Assembly (NCBI RefSeq): GCF_003931915.1
Contig: NZ_RSAA01000006.1
Span: 1-64,000 of the forward strand
DNA: 64,000 bases
DNA from: Saccharopolyspora rhizosphaerae
GTDB taxonomy: Bacteria > Actinomycetota > Actinomycetes > Mycobacteriales > Pseudonocardiaceae
Direction: 5' to 3'
Shown: piece after piece, positions 43,011-52,674 of the stretch
Numbering within the stretch: position 1 is the stretch's first letter
Layout of the letters: every line of letters begins with the position of its first letter
Notes under the pieces: generated by a model
What the model was told of the DNA's origin: nothing
The model's database searches: none
What the model saw: the letters and a program-made list of their open reading frames with translations, nothing else
Position numbers and translations under genes: made by a program

Positions 43011-44237
43011 TCAGGAACGGCCCCGTGGGGCGGCGGGACGGGTGGCCAAGGCGAGCAGTGCGCTTGCCCCGGTCATGGTGGCCAGGACGAGGAACAGGGC
43101 TGGGAAGCCGCCCAGGGCTGCTGCGATCGCTGAGCCGCCCCACGGGGCGAGGGCGATGGCGATCATCAGCGGGGCCGAGAGCAGGCCGCTCAGCCTCCCG
43201 TAGGCGGCCATGCCCCACCTGTCGCTGACCGCGGTGGCTTGCAGGAGGGTGAACACTCCTCTGCCCATGCCCACGAGCATCGCCGCGACGACCACCAGCG
43301 CTGATGGCCCCGGGACCACCGCCAGCACGAGGGTGGTCACCGCGCAGGCCAGCAGGATGACGACCGTGCGGCCGCGGGGGCCGGTGTGTCGTTGCAGCGG
43401 TGCGTAACCCAGGCGGCCCAGGACTTGCCCGACGCCGCCGAGGCCGAGCGCCCAGGCCGCCAGGTGGGTGTCGAAGCCGCGTTCGGTCAGCAGCGGGACC
43501 TGGTTGATCACCACCGCGTACACCCCGAACCCGCCGAGGGCCATCGTCGCGAGCAGCGCGAGGAACGGTCGGCTGCGCGCGACCTCTCCCGAGTGCCCGT
43601 GGGCCGCGGAGTGCTCGTCGTGGGCCACGTGGGGCCACGGCAGCCGCAGCCCGGCGTGCAGGGGGATCGTGACGACCCCGACCACGACCGCCAGGACCAC
43701 GTACGTGCCGCGCCAGTCGAGGTGGTCGTCCAACGCGGCGGTCAGCGGCGCGAACACCGTGCTGGCCAGGCCCGCCACCAGCGTCAACGCGGTCAACGCG
43801 CGCACGCGGTCCGGCCCGTACCAGCGGGTCAGCGCGGCGAAGGCGGGCGGGTAGAACGTCGCCGCCATCGCCACACCCGCGACCGACCACGCCAGCAGGA
43901 ACCACCCGTAGCTCGTGGCGTGCGCGATCCCGAGCACCGCGGGCACGGCCAGCACCGAGCCCGCGGTCATCACCGCACGGGGACCGCGGCGGTCCAGCCA
44001 CCGCCCAACCCCGATGCCGGTCACGGCGGAGACGATCTGGCTGGCCGAGAACGCCCAGGTCACGGCGGGCAGCGACCAGCCGGTGTCGCGCGTGATCGCC
44101 GGCGCCAGCACCGGGAACGCGTAGTACAGCGCGCCCCAGCTGGTGATCTCGGTGATGCAGAGCGCGATGAGGGCGCGACGCCGCCGCGCGGCGTCGACAG
44201 GCGGTGCGGCGGCGGTCGTCCGCGGCTCGGAGCGCAC
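43011..44237 (-). CDS. MFS transporter (12 TM)
   Basis: About 408 residues from GTG 44235-44237. The first helix region is ALIALCITEITSWGALYYAF, with loops GRWLDRRGPRAVMTAG and RLGYAPLQRHTGPRGRTVVI, and a His-rich cytoplasmic loop (HVAHDEHSAAHGHSG) in the middle. The shape fits the oxalate/formate antiporter-like and drug-exporter MFS groups. The start is uncertain because the open frame extends to 44468 through arginine-rich sequence unlike a transporter. Single gene; substrate unknown. Confidence 0.85.
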   Translation of the reverse strand: MRSEPRTTAAAPPVDAARRRRALIALCITEITSWGALYYAFPVLAPAITRDTGWSLPAVTWAFSASQIVSAVTGIGVGRWLDRRGPRAVMTAGSVLAVPAVLGIAHATSYGWFLLAWSVAGVAMAATFYPPAFAALTRWYGPDRVRALTALTLVAGLASTVFAPLTAALDDHLDWRGTYVVLAVVVGVVTIPLHAGLRLPWPHVAHDEHSAAHGHSGEVARSRPFLALLATMALGGFGVYAVVINQVPLLTERGFDTHLAAWALGLGGVGQVLGRLGYAPLQRHTGPRGRTVVILLACAVTTLVLAVVPGPSALVVVAAMLVGMGRGVFTLLQATAVSDRWGMAAYGRLSGLLSAPLMIAIALAPWGGSAIAAALGGFPALFLVLATMTGASALLALATRPAAPRGRS

Positions 44238-44249
44238 GCGGTCAGCGCT

Positions 44250-44598
44250 CAACGGCTTCGGGCGCAGCCGGCGGCGCCTGCGCGGAGCGATCTGCCTGGT
44301 CGGTCTCGCTCCTGTCCAGAAGCCCGCCCGAGCTCCTCCGGCTCGGCGGCGGCGACCGCGCTGCGGACCTGCGCGTGCCCGGTCATCGGCAGAAGCGTCC
44401 GCGCGCGCCCGTTGCTCTTCCCGACCACGACCACCCCCGGTTCCGGACGCGCCAGCTCCTCGGCCCACGAGGGTAGACGGTCCCGCGGGGGTGCACGGTC
44501 GGATCGATCAACAACGCCAGCGCGGTCAGCGTCTGCGGCACCGGGTTGTACGGGCCCGGTTGCCAGGACAGATCGTGCCGGGGTCCGGGAGAGATCAC
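44250..44598 (-). pseudogene. Possible small gene with one frameshift
   Basis: GTG 44596-44598 follows GAGGAGGG and opens the frame VISPGPRHDLSWQPGPYNPV then PQTLTALALLIDPTVHPRG. After about 45 codons the protein-like reading moves to another frame: RDRLPSWAEELARPEPGVVV then VGKSNGRARTLLPMTGHAQV. One indel near 44465 would join them into a ~110-residue protein of unknown function. Low certainty. The region 44599-44876 shows nothing else. Confidence 0.35.
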
Positions 44599-44876
44599 GC
44601 CCTCCTCGGGAGATCCGGCGACTGGTCAGCCTCGTCACCAGTGACAACATGCCGAGCGGACCCACCGCAGCACCCTCGCCAACGCCTCCTCGGCCGGTCC
44701 GGCGGAGGTCTACGACCAGGGCAGGACGCCCGCTGCGGCCGCGGCGAGGCGCTTGCCGCGCAGCCTTCGCCAGGTACGTCCTCCCAGGCGCTGCTGCCCT
44801 GGGACGTTCTCCGTGATCGGGCGGTGGGCGCCCTCCCCGCACGCGGCGTCCGGTTCGTGCGATTAGGGTTGATCTG

Positions 44877-45521
44877 ATGCGAGAAGCGTTCCACGGCGAG
44901 CTGGCAGCACTCGGTGAGCAACTGGCCGCGATGGCCGGGCAGGCGTCCGAGGCCATGCGGCTGGCCACTCAGGCAGTGATCACGAGCGACACGGGACTGG
45001 CCGAGCAGGTCATCAGTGCCGACGACGAACTCGATGCTGCGCGCAACGAGTGCGAGGCCGACGCTCAGCGACTGCTGGCGCTGCAATCGCCCGTTGCCGG
45101 CGACCTGCGCACCATCCTCGCCGTCCTGTACTGCGGGGTGAAGGTCGAACGCATGGGCGACCTCGCCGCCCACGTGGCCAACCTCGTCCGCCACAGCCAC
45201 CCGGAGCCGGCCGTCCCGGACGAGTTCACCGACACCGTGCGCTCGCTCGGCGAGCTGACGGTGACCATGACCGACCGCCTCCAGGACGTGATCCGCGGCT
45301 CCGACCCCGCGAGCTTCGCGGCGATGAACGACACGGACGACTCCGTCGACGCCCTGTGCACTCGCCTGGGCACGGCAGTGCGAAGCGAGGACTGGCCGCA
45401 CGGCGTGACCGCCGCGATCAACGTCGCCTTGCTGACCCGCTACTACGAGCGCTTCGCCGACCAGGCCGTGTCAGTCACCCGGCGCCTCGAGTTCGCCACC
45501 ACCGGCACTCTCCCCGAGTGA
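44877..45521 (+). CDS. phoU: PhoU family phosphate signalling protein
   Basis: 214 residues made of two three-helix PhoU repeats: FHGELAALGEQLAAMAGQAS with DDELDAARNECEADAQRLLA in the first, and RSLGELTVTMTDRLQDVIRG with TRYYERFADQAVSVTRRLEF in the second. The conserved metal-cluster E/D-x-x-x-D pattern is present in MGDLAAHV and ERFADQAV. PhoU links the Pst phosphate transporter to the PhoR/PhoP response and keeps the regulon off when phosphate is plentiful. ATG 44877 has TAGGG upstream. No pst genes are adjacent. Confidence 0.93.
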   Translation: MREAFHGELAALGEQLAAMAGQASEAMRLATQAVITSDTGLAEQVISADDELDAARNECEADAQRLLALQSPVAGDLRTILAVLYCGVKVERMGDLAAHVANLVRHSHPEPAVPDEFTDTVRSLGELTVTMTDRLQDVIRGSDPASFAAMNDTDDSVDALCTRLGTAVRSEDWPHGVTAAINVALLTRYYERFADQAVSVTRRLEFATTGTLPE

Positions 45522-45768
45522 CGCACGACTGCGCAGCATTTCCCCTCGTCGTGTGACCACTCCTCGTGGGTGGGCTTCCTCGTCGAGGGCTTCGCCGAGC
45601 TCTGTGAGCCCCACGAGGTCCCGCGCAAGTCGACGTCGAACGAGGGGCGCGCTCGGTCTTCCGCCGAGCAGGCGTGGCGGCGCCCCGGGCAGCACCCACG
45701 GGCTTGCTGCGGGGGCCTCGTGCGAAGCGGGGTCTGCGCTGAGCACCCACCGTTCGGGTGGACCGTGC

Positions 45769-45804
45769 GCTGCGGGGGAATCCCGATCGGGACTCCCCCG
45801 CAGC
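45769..45804. terminator. 36-bp near-perfect palindrome
   Basis: Arms 45769-45785 and 45788-45804 pair over 17 positions with one mismatch and a 2-base centre. It lies between the phoU stop and the end of the convergent membrane protein gene, so a shared terminator is likely. The rest of 45522-45953 holds no recognised gene. Confidence 0.6.
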
Positions 45805-45953
45805 TTTCCGCGGACCTGCCGCGCACCTCGTGAAGGCAACCGGCCGGAGTCGTCGCGAGGGTCCTCGCCGCGTGAGCCCAAGGCGCGCTGGAGTGTCGGG
45901 TCGCGAAACCCCACGGCTGGCGCAGGTCCCGTGCCGTCCGGACGCCGGCGATG

Positions 45954-46442
45954 TCAGGCAGTGGCGTCCTCGTCCGGTACCACGAGGGCGTACATCACCA
46001 GCACCGACAGCGCGATCAGCATGAGCTCCCAGAGCGGGAACGCGGCGAGGAAGGTCGCGTGACCGATGGCGGCCAGCCCGGCCAGACCGACCCCGGCGAT
46101 GCGCGCCCACCGCTGGCCGCTCAAGCAGCCGACGCCCGTGAGCACCTGGAGCACGCCGACGGCGAGCCACACCCAGCCCCACACGTCGTAGTCGAACACC
46201 AGCAGCTCGCCCGAGCCCACGACGTAGTAGTCCGGGCGCACCAGCGCGGCGAGGCCCGCGATGACGTTGAAGGCTCCGGCCAGGGTGAGCACCCAACCAC
46301 CGAAGGCCAGCCAGTGCGATGAGCGAGTGCGCGACCGGGCGTGCGAGACGGCCCACGCGCTCCCCTGCTCAGGAGCCCGGTGCCGTTCTGCCTCCTCCGC
46401 GGCACCGGAGGTGCCCGGCTCTCCCGTCCTCGGATCGGACAT
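45954..46442 (-). CDS. Four-helix membrane protein (DUF7144-like)
   Basis: 162 residues. A polar N-terminus of ~45 residues is followed by four hydrophobic helices: LAFGGWVLTLAGAFNVIAGL, VWGWVWLAVGVLQVLTGVGC, RIAGVGLAGLAAIGHATFLA and ELMLIALSVLVMYALVV. The pattern W--F-G--L-L-G-FN---GL matches a common actinobacterial family of unknown role. Transcribed alone. Confidence 0.85.
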   Translation of the reverse strand: MSDPRTGEPGTSGAAEEAERHRAPEQGSAWAVSHARSRTRSSHWLAFGGWVLTLAGAFNVIAGLAALVRPDYYVVGSGELLVFDYDVWGWVWLAVGVLQVLTGVGCLSGQRWARIAGVGLAGLAAIGHATFLAAFPLWELMLIALSVLVMYALVVPDEDATA

Positions 46443-46532
46443 CTTCCCCGCCCCCCTTCCACCGAAGTGTCGTCCCAGACCAGCATCACGGGGAACAGGT
46501 CGTGGTGCAGTACGAACAGCGGTACCGACGTG

Positions 46533-47618
46533 TCACCCGCTCTCCCCCGCAGCGATCTCGGTCCTCGCGTGGCGGTAGAGGACTTTCAGCGCAGCCGTCA
46601 CCGGCAGGGCGAGCATGGCGCCGAGCACGCCGGCCAACGCACCTCCGAGGAGGATCGCGACGAAGGCACCGAGCGGGCTGAGCTCGACCGCCTTGGCGAA
46701 CACGCGTGGCGTGAGCAGGTAGTTCTCGAAGGCCTGGTACACGATGAAGAACACCAACGTCACGACCGCGAGGGTCACGCTCTGGCTCAACGCGACCACC
46801 GTGCCTGCCAGCGACGCCAGCGTCGCCCCGATCTGCGGAACCGTGTCCAGCAGCGCGACCACCACGGCCAGCAGCGCCGGGTGAGGCACACCGGCGATCA
46901 GGAAGAACACGTAGGAGACGACGCCGGCGCACAACGACACCACTGCTTGTCCCGTGACGTACCCGCCCACCCTGCTCATCGCCGCGCGCAGCGCGTCGGC
47001 ACGACCCGCGCCCGTCGCTTCCACCCGGTCGACCGCGGCGTGGATGCGAGGCATCGCCAGCGAGAAGTAGACCAGGAGCGCGCCGGTGGTGCACACGGCG
47101 AACACACCGCCGAACACGGTGCCCAAGGCGGCGAAGCCGGCGGTGAGGGCTTGCCCGGCGAAGGAGGCGGCTCGGCTCACCGCCTCTTCGACCTTCTCCT
47201 GCAGACCAGGGTCCTGCAGGTGGGTGCGCAGCTCGTCGGGATTCCCGAGGTTCGCCCCCAACCCCGCCAGGAGGTCAGGGACACGGCTGATGAAGTCCCG
47301 GAGTTGACCGATCGCCGGGACGAGGACGAGCGGAACGAGCGCTCCGACGAGGAGCAGGACCACCGCGAGGACGCCGACCAGCGCCAGACCCCGTCGGACC
47401 TGGTAGCGCTGCAGCCAGTTGATGGCCGGTTCGACGCCGAGTGCGAAGAAGAACCCCAGGAACACCAGGACGAGCATGTCGCGGACGGTGTAGGCCAGGA
47501 CCGCGAACGTTCCGACCGCAAGGTAGACGACCGCGATCTGCGCATGACGCGTGAGCGGGAGGGAACCGCGCTCACGCCCGCCCGGCGGGTTGCTCACCAC
47601 GTGCGCCGCCCTTCCCAC
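46533..47618 (-). CDS. AI-2E family transporter (TqsA/PerM type)
   Basis: 361 residues with the family's eight-helix plan. Helices such as VYLAVGTFAVLAYTV and MLVLVFLGFFFALGVEPAIN come first, then a soluble segment (~120-165), then VVSLCAGVVSYVFFLIAGVP with ALLDTVPQIGATLASLAGTV, and the signature ENYLLTPRVFAKAVELSPLG ending LGAMLALPVTAALKVLY. Members export autoinducer-2 or act as Na+/H+ or other exporters; substrate unknown. Start GTG 47616-47618 is the first of several possible GTGs. Confidence 0.9.
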   Translation of the reverse strand: MGRAAHVVSNPPGGRERGSLPLTRHAQIAVVYLAVGTFAVLAYTVRDMLVLVFLGFFFALGVEPAINWLQRYQVRRGLALVGVLAVVLLLVGALVPLVLVPAIGQLRDFISRVPDLLAGLGANLGNPDELRTHLQDPGLQEKVEEAVSRAASFAGQALTAGFAALGTVFGGVFAVCTTGALLVYFSLAMPRIHAAVDRVEATGAGRADALRAAMSRVGGYVTGQAVVSLCAGVVSYVFFLIAGVPHPALLAVVVALLDTVPQIGATLASLAGTVVALSQSVTLAVVTLVFFIVYQAFENYLLTPRVFAKAVELSPLGAFVAILLGGALAGVLGAMLALPVTAALKVLYRHARTEIAAGESG

Positions 47619-47877
47619 CTCGCGACCTGACCGGCGAGGGGTTCGCCGCTCCCGTGCCGGCCGCGACTCCGCTCGTCACAGCGTTCGGTGCTTCCGGATC
47701 ACCCCGAGCGGGTACCGCGCGGAATCCGCGTCGCACCCAGACCCTCCTCACCAGTGTTGCCCGAGCCCATGGTCACCCCGCCGCGCGTCACGCGCCCTCC
47801 GGTGGCGTTCGGCATCCCAGCCGGTGACGATGTCCCCCGGTCACAGCACCCGATGGGGTGCTCGAGGAGGAGGCACG

Positions 47878-49779
47878 ATGGCCGAGAGCCACGACCCGCG
47901 CCCGGCACGGCCGGAGATCGTCGACCACAACGCTGCGGTGCGGGGGCGATCCCCCTTCGACGACACGCGTGACCTCGACGACGTCCACCGGGGTTACCTG
48001 GGCACCGCCCCGGACCCGGTGATCCGCGACGCGGACGGTTCCGTCGTGTGGGACCTGCGCGCCTACGACTTCCTCGCGCAGGAATGCCCGGAGACCGCCA
48101 ACCCGAGCCTGTGGCGGCAGGCCCGGTTGAGCTCCCGGCACGGGCTGTTCGAAGTCGTGGAGGGCATCTACCAGGTCCGCGGTTTCGACTTGTCCAACAT
48201 GACCGTCGTGGAAGGCTCGCGCGGAATCCTGGTCATCGACCCGCTCGTGTCGGCCGAGACCGCCCGAGCAGCGCTCGCGCTGTACCGCGAGCACCGCGGG
48301 GACCGACCGGTGACCGGCGTGCTCTACACCCACAGCCACGTCGACCACTTCGGGGGCGTGCGCGGGGTGATCAGCGAGGCCGACCTCGCGGCCGGTGTGC
48401 CGGTCCTCGCCCCCGCAGGTTTCCTCGCGCACGCCGCGAGCGAGAACATCTACGCCGGAACAGCCATGGCCCGTCGGGCCGCCTACATGTACGGCGCGGC
48501 GCTCTCGAGGAACCCTCGAGGTCAGATCGGCGCCGGGCTCGGGCCGACGACCTCGACCGGTCAGGTCGGCTTGATCCCACCCACGCACGACATCACCGCC
48601 TCGGGCCAGTCCGAGACCATCGATGGCATCCGGATGGACTTCCAGCTCACTCCCGGGACCGAAGCGCCTGCGGAACTCAACATCCACTTCTCGGACCACG
48701 CCGCGTTGTGCATGGCCGAGAACGCGACGCACACGCTGCACAACCTGCTCACCCTGCGCGGTGCCGAGGTGCGGGACCCTCGAGCGTGGGCCGGTTACCT
48801 GACCGAAGCCGTCACACTGTTCGCCGACAGCACCGACGTCGTCTTCGCGTCCCACCACTGGCCGGTGTGGGGTCGCGACGACGTCATCACGTTCCTCACC
48901 GAGCAGCGCGACCTCTACGCCTACTTGCACGACCAAACGCTCCGCATGCTCAACCGCGGTGCCACACCCCTGGAGATCGCCGAGCACTTCGAGATGCCCC
49001 CGAACCTCGAGCGCGCCTGGCACACCCACGGCTACTACGGCTCGGTCAGCCACAACACCAAGGCCATCTACCAGAAGTACTTGGGGTGGTTCGACGGCAA
49101 CCCCGCCCACCTCTGGGAACACCCACCGACCGAATCCGCCCGGCGCTACCTGGACTTCATGGGCGGCGCGGACGAAGTGGTGCGACGCGCGCACGAGTCG
49201 TTCGCAGAAGGCGACTTCCGCTGGGTCGTGCAAGTGGTCAACCACGTCCTGTTCGCCCAGCCCGACCACGAAGCCGCCCGCTCCCTCCAGGCCGCCGCCC
49301 TGGAACAGCTCGGCTACGGGTGCGAGAACGGGACGTGGCGCAACTTCTACCTCACGGGTGCCCACGAACTCCGGAACGGCCCGGTCGGCACTCCCACAGT
49401 GACCGCCTCGCCGGACGTCATCAACGCCTTGACGCTGGACCAGCTCTTCGACGCCCTCGCGATCCGCGTCGACGGGCCGCGGAGCTGGGACGCCGACATC
49501 ACCCTCCGCTGGAACCTCCGGGACGGGCAGCGGCACACCCAGCGCCTGCACAACGGGGTGCTCACCCACGTCGTCGGGACCGGGGCGGCTGCCGGTGACC
49601 CTGACGTGGAGATCGACCTCGACGAAGCGGACCTCCGCAGCCTCCTGCTCGGCAGCACGACACCCGCTGCGCTCGCGGAACGAGGGCGGGCGGAGATCAC
49701 CGGAGACCCGGGGCGCATCGCCGACCTGTTCTCGTACCTCGAGGACCCCGACCCGAACTTCACCATCGTCACGCCCTGA
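47878..49779 (+). CDS. Alkyl (SDS-type) sulfatase, MBL fold
   Basis: 633 residues from ATG 47878, with GAGGAGGAGGC upstream. Family organisation is complete: MBL domain with THSHVDHFGG (His152, His154, Asp156, His157) and later ligands in MAENATHTLHNL and ASHHWPVWGRD, then the helical dimerisation domain (AWHTHGYYGSVSHNTKAIYQ; KYLGWFDGNPAHLWEHPP), then the sterol-carrier-like C-terminal domain (~510-633). These zinc enzymes cleave primary or secondary alkyl sulfates such as SDS. No signal peptide is evident. Monocistronic. Confidence 0.95.
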   Translation: MAESHDPRPARPEIVDHNAAVRGRSPFDDTRDLDDVHRGYLGTAPDPVIRDADGSVVWDLRAYDFLAQECPETANPSLWRQARLSSRHGLFEVVEGIYQVRGFDLSNMTVVEGSRGILVIDPLVSAETARAALALYREHRGDRPVTGVLYTHSHVDHFGGVRGVISEADLAAGVPVLAPAGFLAHAASENIYAGTAMARRAAYMYGAALSRNPRGQIGAGLGPTTSTGQVGLIPPTHDITASGQSETIDGIRMDFQLTPGTEAPAELNIHFSDHAALCMAENATHTLHNLLTLRGAEVRDPRAWAGYLTEAVTLFADSTDVVFASHHWPVWGRDDVITFLTEQRDLYAYLHDQTLRMLNRGATPLEIAEHFEMPPNLERAWHTHGYYGSVSHNTKAIYQKYLGWFDGNPAHLWEHPPTESARRYLDFMGGADEVVRRAHESFAEGDFRWVVQVVNHVLFAQPDHEAARSLQAAALEQLGYGCENGTWRNFYLTGAHELRNGPVGTPTVTASPDVINALTLDQLFDALAIRVDGPRSWDADITLRWNLRDGQRHTQRLHNGVLTHVVGTGAAAGDPDVEIDLDEADLRSLLLGSTTPAALAERGRAEITGDPGRIADLFSYLEDPDPNFTIVTP

Positions 49780-49873
49780 GGACCACGGGTCGACCCGCCC
49801 TCCGCGACCTCCGGCACCCTCCGCGGCGGTCTTGTGAGTTCGCCCTCCAGCTCTCGCGGCTTCGCCGCTGAGA

Positions 49874-51451
49874 TCAGGCTCGGCCGACTGGAGGCGTGCG
49901 GTGGTGGAGCCTGCGAACGGCGAGCTGGACGCTTCCGACGTTGTTGGAGTAGGAGCCCCAGGCGTCGTTGGCGAACGCGTAGAGGTAGCCCGGGCGGAAG
50001 ACCTCGAACTCCTGGACGCCGTCACCGATCCTGAAGGTCGTGTGCGGCTGCGGGAGTTCTGTGCGCGCGTCCAGCTCGCCGTCGGCGATCACGCCGACCA
50101 AGCACATCCAAGCGATCGCGTCACCGTTGTCGTCGGTGCACACACGTCTCGTGCCGAACACCCGCGCCTGGTCGTTCCCCGTGGCAGCGCGAATTCCGGT
50201 TTCGAGCACCTCCAACGCCCGGACACCTCCGCGGAGGAGCGCGGGGAGGCGCGCCCCTCCCGTTCGCGTTCCCGAAGGACCGGATCGCACGCCGCTGCCG
50301 GACCATTCGCCTCGTGCGGACAACCGGTACGCACCTGGGGTGAGCCAGATCCCGGTGTCGTTCCACGGTTCGCCGGCCGCCACCGGAACCTCTGCTTGGG
50401 CCGGGTCTCCGATGAGCGCGGTCTGCGGCCGGTAGCCCTCGACGACCTCGATGCGGTGGACCGCGGACGCGTGGACCTCGCCTCGGGTGGCGTCGTTCCC
50501 GTCCGCGGCGAGCCGCGGAACCGCGCGCGGGTGCGGGTTGACGAAGCGGTAGAAGCTCCTGAGGTTCTCCGTGAACCCGCCGTCGGGGGCCGGGTCGAGC
50601 TGCACCTGGTCGAACGCGATGCCGTGTTCGCCGGCCTGATCGAGCATCCACTGCAACGTGACGTCGGACAGGTGACCGGTGCCGGGCCCGGTCGCACGCT
50701 GGCGGCTGGAACCTCCGACGCTGCCGTGGTTCCCGGGGAACCAGACCTGCCGGAAGGTCGAACCGCGCACGTCTGCCCGGAAGGTCCACAGCGTGGGGGC
50801 GAACGGCCCACGTCGCTCATCGAGCGCGACGGCATGACGAGCGTGCCGGACGCGATCGTTGAGGCGCGTGTCGTAGAAGCGGTACTTGTTGGCGTCGAGC
50901 GTGTCGAGGATGCCGAACTCCGCTGGAACGCCCAGGGATCCCACCGTGTCCCACACGCCCAGGAAGTGGACCGAGACCGGATGCGCGAACCTGCGGTGGA
51001 ACCAGCGCCGCCACACCCTGGAGCTGTCGGTGTGGCGGTGGTACGCGGAGTAGACGTTCTCAGCGAGCGTGCGGTTGGCTTCGTCGGTGCCGGGCTCGAG
51101 GGGTTCGATCCCGTAGCTCGTCAGCAGCCCCGCCAAGTTCCGCGCGAGGTAGGCGCCGCGGCTGAACCCCACCAAGCTGATCTGGTCCGGACGGCCGTCG
51201 GCGTCCTCGTGCTGGTAGTTCCGGGCCACGAAGTCGTAGGCCTCGACCATCTTCGTGCCCAGCCCGAGCCCCACCGCCCCGCCGACGAGGTCGGCGGGGA
51301 GGAAACCGGTCGTGCCGATTCCGGACACGTAGCACTTCTTCTGCGCGCCGTCGGCGTTCTGATCAGCCACAGCACTGTGAAAACGACACACGTTCGTCTC
51401 GTCCTGCGGGGAGTTCCAGGTACCGTCACAGCACACGATGAGATGCTTCAC
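49874..51451 (-). CDS. DUF2235 alpha/beta hydrolase with C-terminal LecA-like lectin domain
   Basis: 525 residues. The first ~340 are a DUF2235 hydrolase: CCDGTWNSPQ (8-17), GIGTTGF, nucleophile motif VGFSRGAYLAR (Ser97), HFLGVWDTVGSLGVP and VWFPGNHGSVGG with catalytic Asp/His. DUF2235 includes phospholipases of the T6SS Tle class and their free-standing relatives. Residues ~350-520 look like a PA-IL/LecA galactose-lectin fold: WNDTGIWLTPGAYRLSARGE near its start and GYLYAFANDAWGSYSNNVGS at its end, matching W-DTGI-L-PG and G-LYAF-ND---Y-NN-GS. The fusion suggests carbohydrate or membrane targeting (inference). No signal peptide. Not in an operon. Confidence 0.85.
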   Translation of the reverse strand: MKHLIVCCDGTWNSPQDETNVCRFHSAVADQNADGAQKKCYVSGIGTTGFLPADLVGGAVGLGLGTKMVEAYDFVARNYQHEDADGRPDQISLVGFSRGAYLARNLAGLLTSYGIEPLEPGTDEANRTLAENVYSAYHRHTDSSRVWRRWFHRRFAHPVSVHFLGVWDTVGSLGVPAEFGILDTLDANKYRFYDTRLNDRVRHARHAVALDERRGPFAPTLWTFRADVRGSTFRQVWFPGNHGSVGGSSRQRATGPGTGHLSDVTLQWMLDQAGEHGIAFDQVQLDPAPDGGFTENLRSFYRFVNPHPRAVPRLAADGNDATRGEVHASAVHRIEVVEGYRPQTALIGDPAQAEVPVAAGEPWNDTGIWLTPGAYRLSARGEWSGSGVRSGPSGTRTGGARLPALLRGGVRALEVLETGIRAATGNDQARVFGTRRVCTDDNGDAIAWMCLVGVIADGELDARTELPQPHTTFRIGDGVQEFEVFRPGYLYAFANDAWGSYSNNVGSVQLAVRRLHHRTPPVGRA

Positions 51452-51711
51452 GACCGCCCCCGAGTGAAGTCCACTACTCCCGAGGCTGGTGGCGATGCCC
51501 GGCCCGCTGTACGGCCTTTGGTCCCGCGAACGGTCTGGCGGAGCTTCCAGGCACCTGGAGCCGTACCGGGCGAACCCCCTTCGACCACGAACTCGATCAT
51601 GGTCGCGTGTTGATCACCTCGCTGCCGCTGGGCCTACCCGGAACTCGGCGCAGCCTCGCCATCAGCCAGTCGCGCTGGATCATCCCCGGAACGCGGGAAG
51701 TAGGGTGAGCC

Positions 51712-52548
51712 ATGCCGTTCAGCTCGGAGTCGGCCGCAGTGCCGGTCACGCCAGTCCTGGCGGGAGTCATCACCGTGTTGCTGCTGGTCACAGCAGGTGT
51801 CGTCGGGCTCGGTGGAGTGGCTCGGTGGTGGCAGGTGCTGAGCGCCGGAGCGCGTGGAGCTTTGCAACTCCTGGTCGTCTCGTTGGTCATCGCCCACATC
51901 GTCGACTCCGCCGCGCTGGTCCTGGCCTTCCTGGTCCTGATGTTCGGCATCGCGGCCCGGACTGCGGGACGGCGGATCACCGGCAACCGCACGTGGTGGT
52001 GGGTCGGCCTGCCGATCGCGATGGGCGTTGTGCCGGTCGTGGTGGTCGTGGTGGGCACCGGTGCCGTCCCGACGGGTGGTCTGGTCCTGATCCCGCTGGT
52101 AGGACAGTTGATCGGGGGGGCGTTGACTGCGACGACGCTCGCTGGTCGCCGAGTGCTGGACGAACTGCACCAGCGCCACGGCGAGGTGGAGGCAGCGCTG
52201 TCGTTGGGCTTGTCGGACAGCCAGGCCAGGTGGGAGATCGCCCAGCCGGTGGCCGGCACCGCGCTGGTTCCCGCGCTCGACCAGACGCGGACGGTGGGCA
52301 CGGTGACGTTGCCCGGTGCCTTCGTCGGCATGCTGCTGGGTGGCGCCAGCCCGGTCGAGGCGGGGATCGTGCAGCTGTTCGTGCTCATCGGTCTTCTCGC
52401 GGTCGAAGCTGTCGCGATCCTGGTGACGTTGTACGTCGTGGCTTGGGGCCGGTTGACCGGCACGGCCCCGGGACGCCCTCCTTCCCCGGCCGTCGCCGGA
52501 GCGCCCCGAGCCGCGAGCGTCCGCCTGGTGCTGCGGCGACGTGGGTGA
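51712..52548 (+). CDS. FetB-type (UPF0014) ABC transporter permease
   Basis: 278 residues with seven hydrophobic segments. The family signature is seen in AGARGALQLLVVSLVIAHIV, VLAFLVLMFGIAARTAGRRI, EVEAALSLGLSDSQARWEIA and TVTLPGAFVGMLLGGASPVE. FetB with the ATPase FetA exports iron and eases oxidative stress in E. coli. No ATP-binding partner gene lies next to it, so it may use a distant ATPase. The start is ATG 51712 with GGGTGAGCC upstream. 51452-51711 has no gene. Confidence 0.9.
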   Translation: MPFSSESAAVPVTPVLAGVITVLLLVTAGVVGLGGVARWWQVLSAGARGALQLLVVSLVIAHIVDSAALVLAFLVLMFGIAARTAGRRITGNRTWWWVGLPIAMGVVPVVVVVVGTGAVPTGGLVLIPLVGQLIGGALTATTLAGRRVLDELHQRHGEVEAALSLGLSDSQARWEIAQPVAGTALVPALDQTRTVGTVTLPGAFVGMLLGGASPVEAGIVQLFVLIGLLAVEAVAILVTLYVVAWGRLTGTAPGRPPSPAVAGAPRAASVRLVLRRRG

Positions 52549-52674
52549 GAGCCGGCGCGCTGCCGTTCGGACTCCGAACTGACCAGCGACACCGCCGGAG
52601 GGGCCGACGTGTGGGTCCAGGGCCAGGTGGGTAGTTCTGGGGCACTGCAAGCGAGGCAACGGAAAGAGGTCCCG

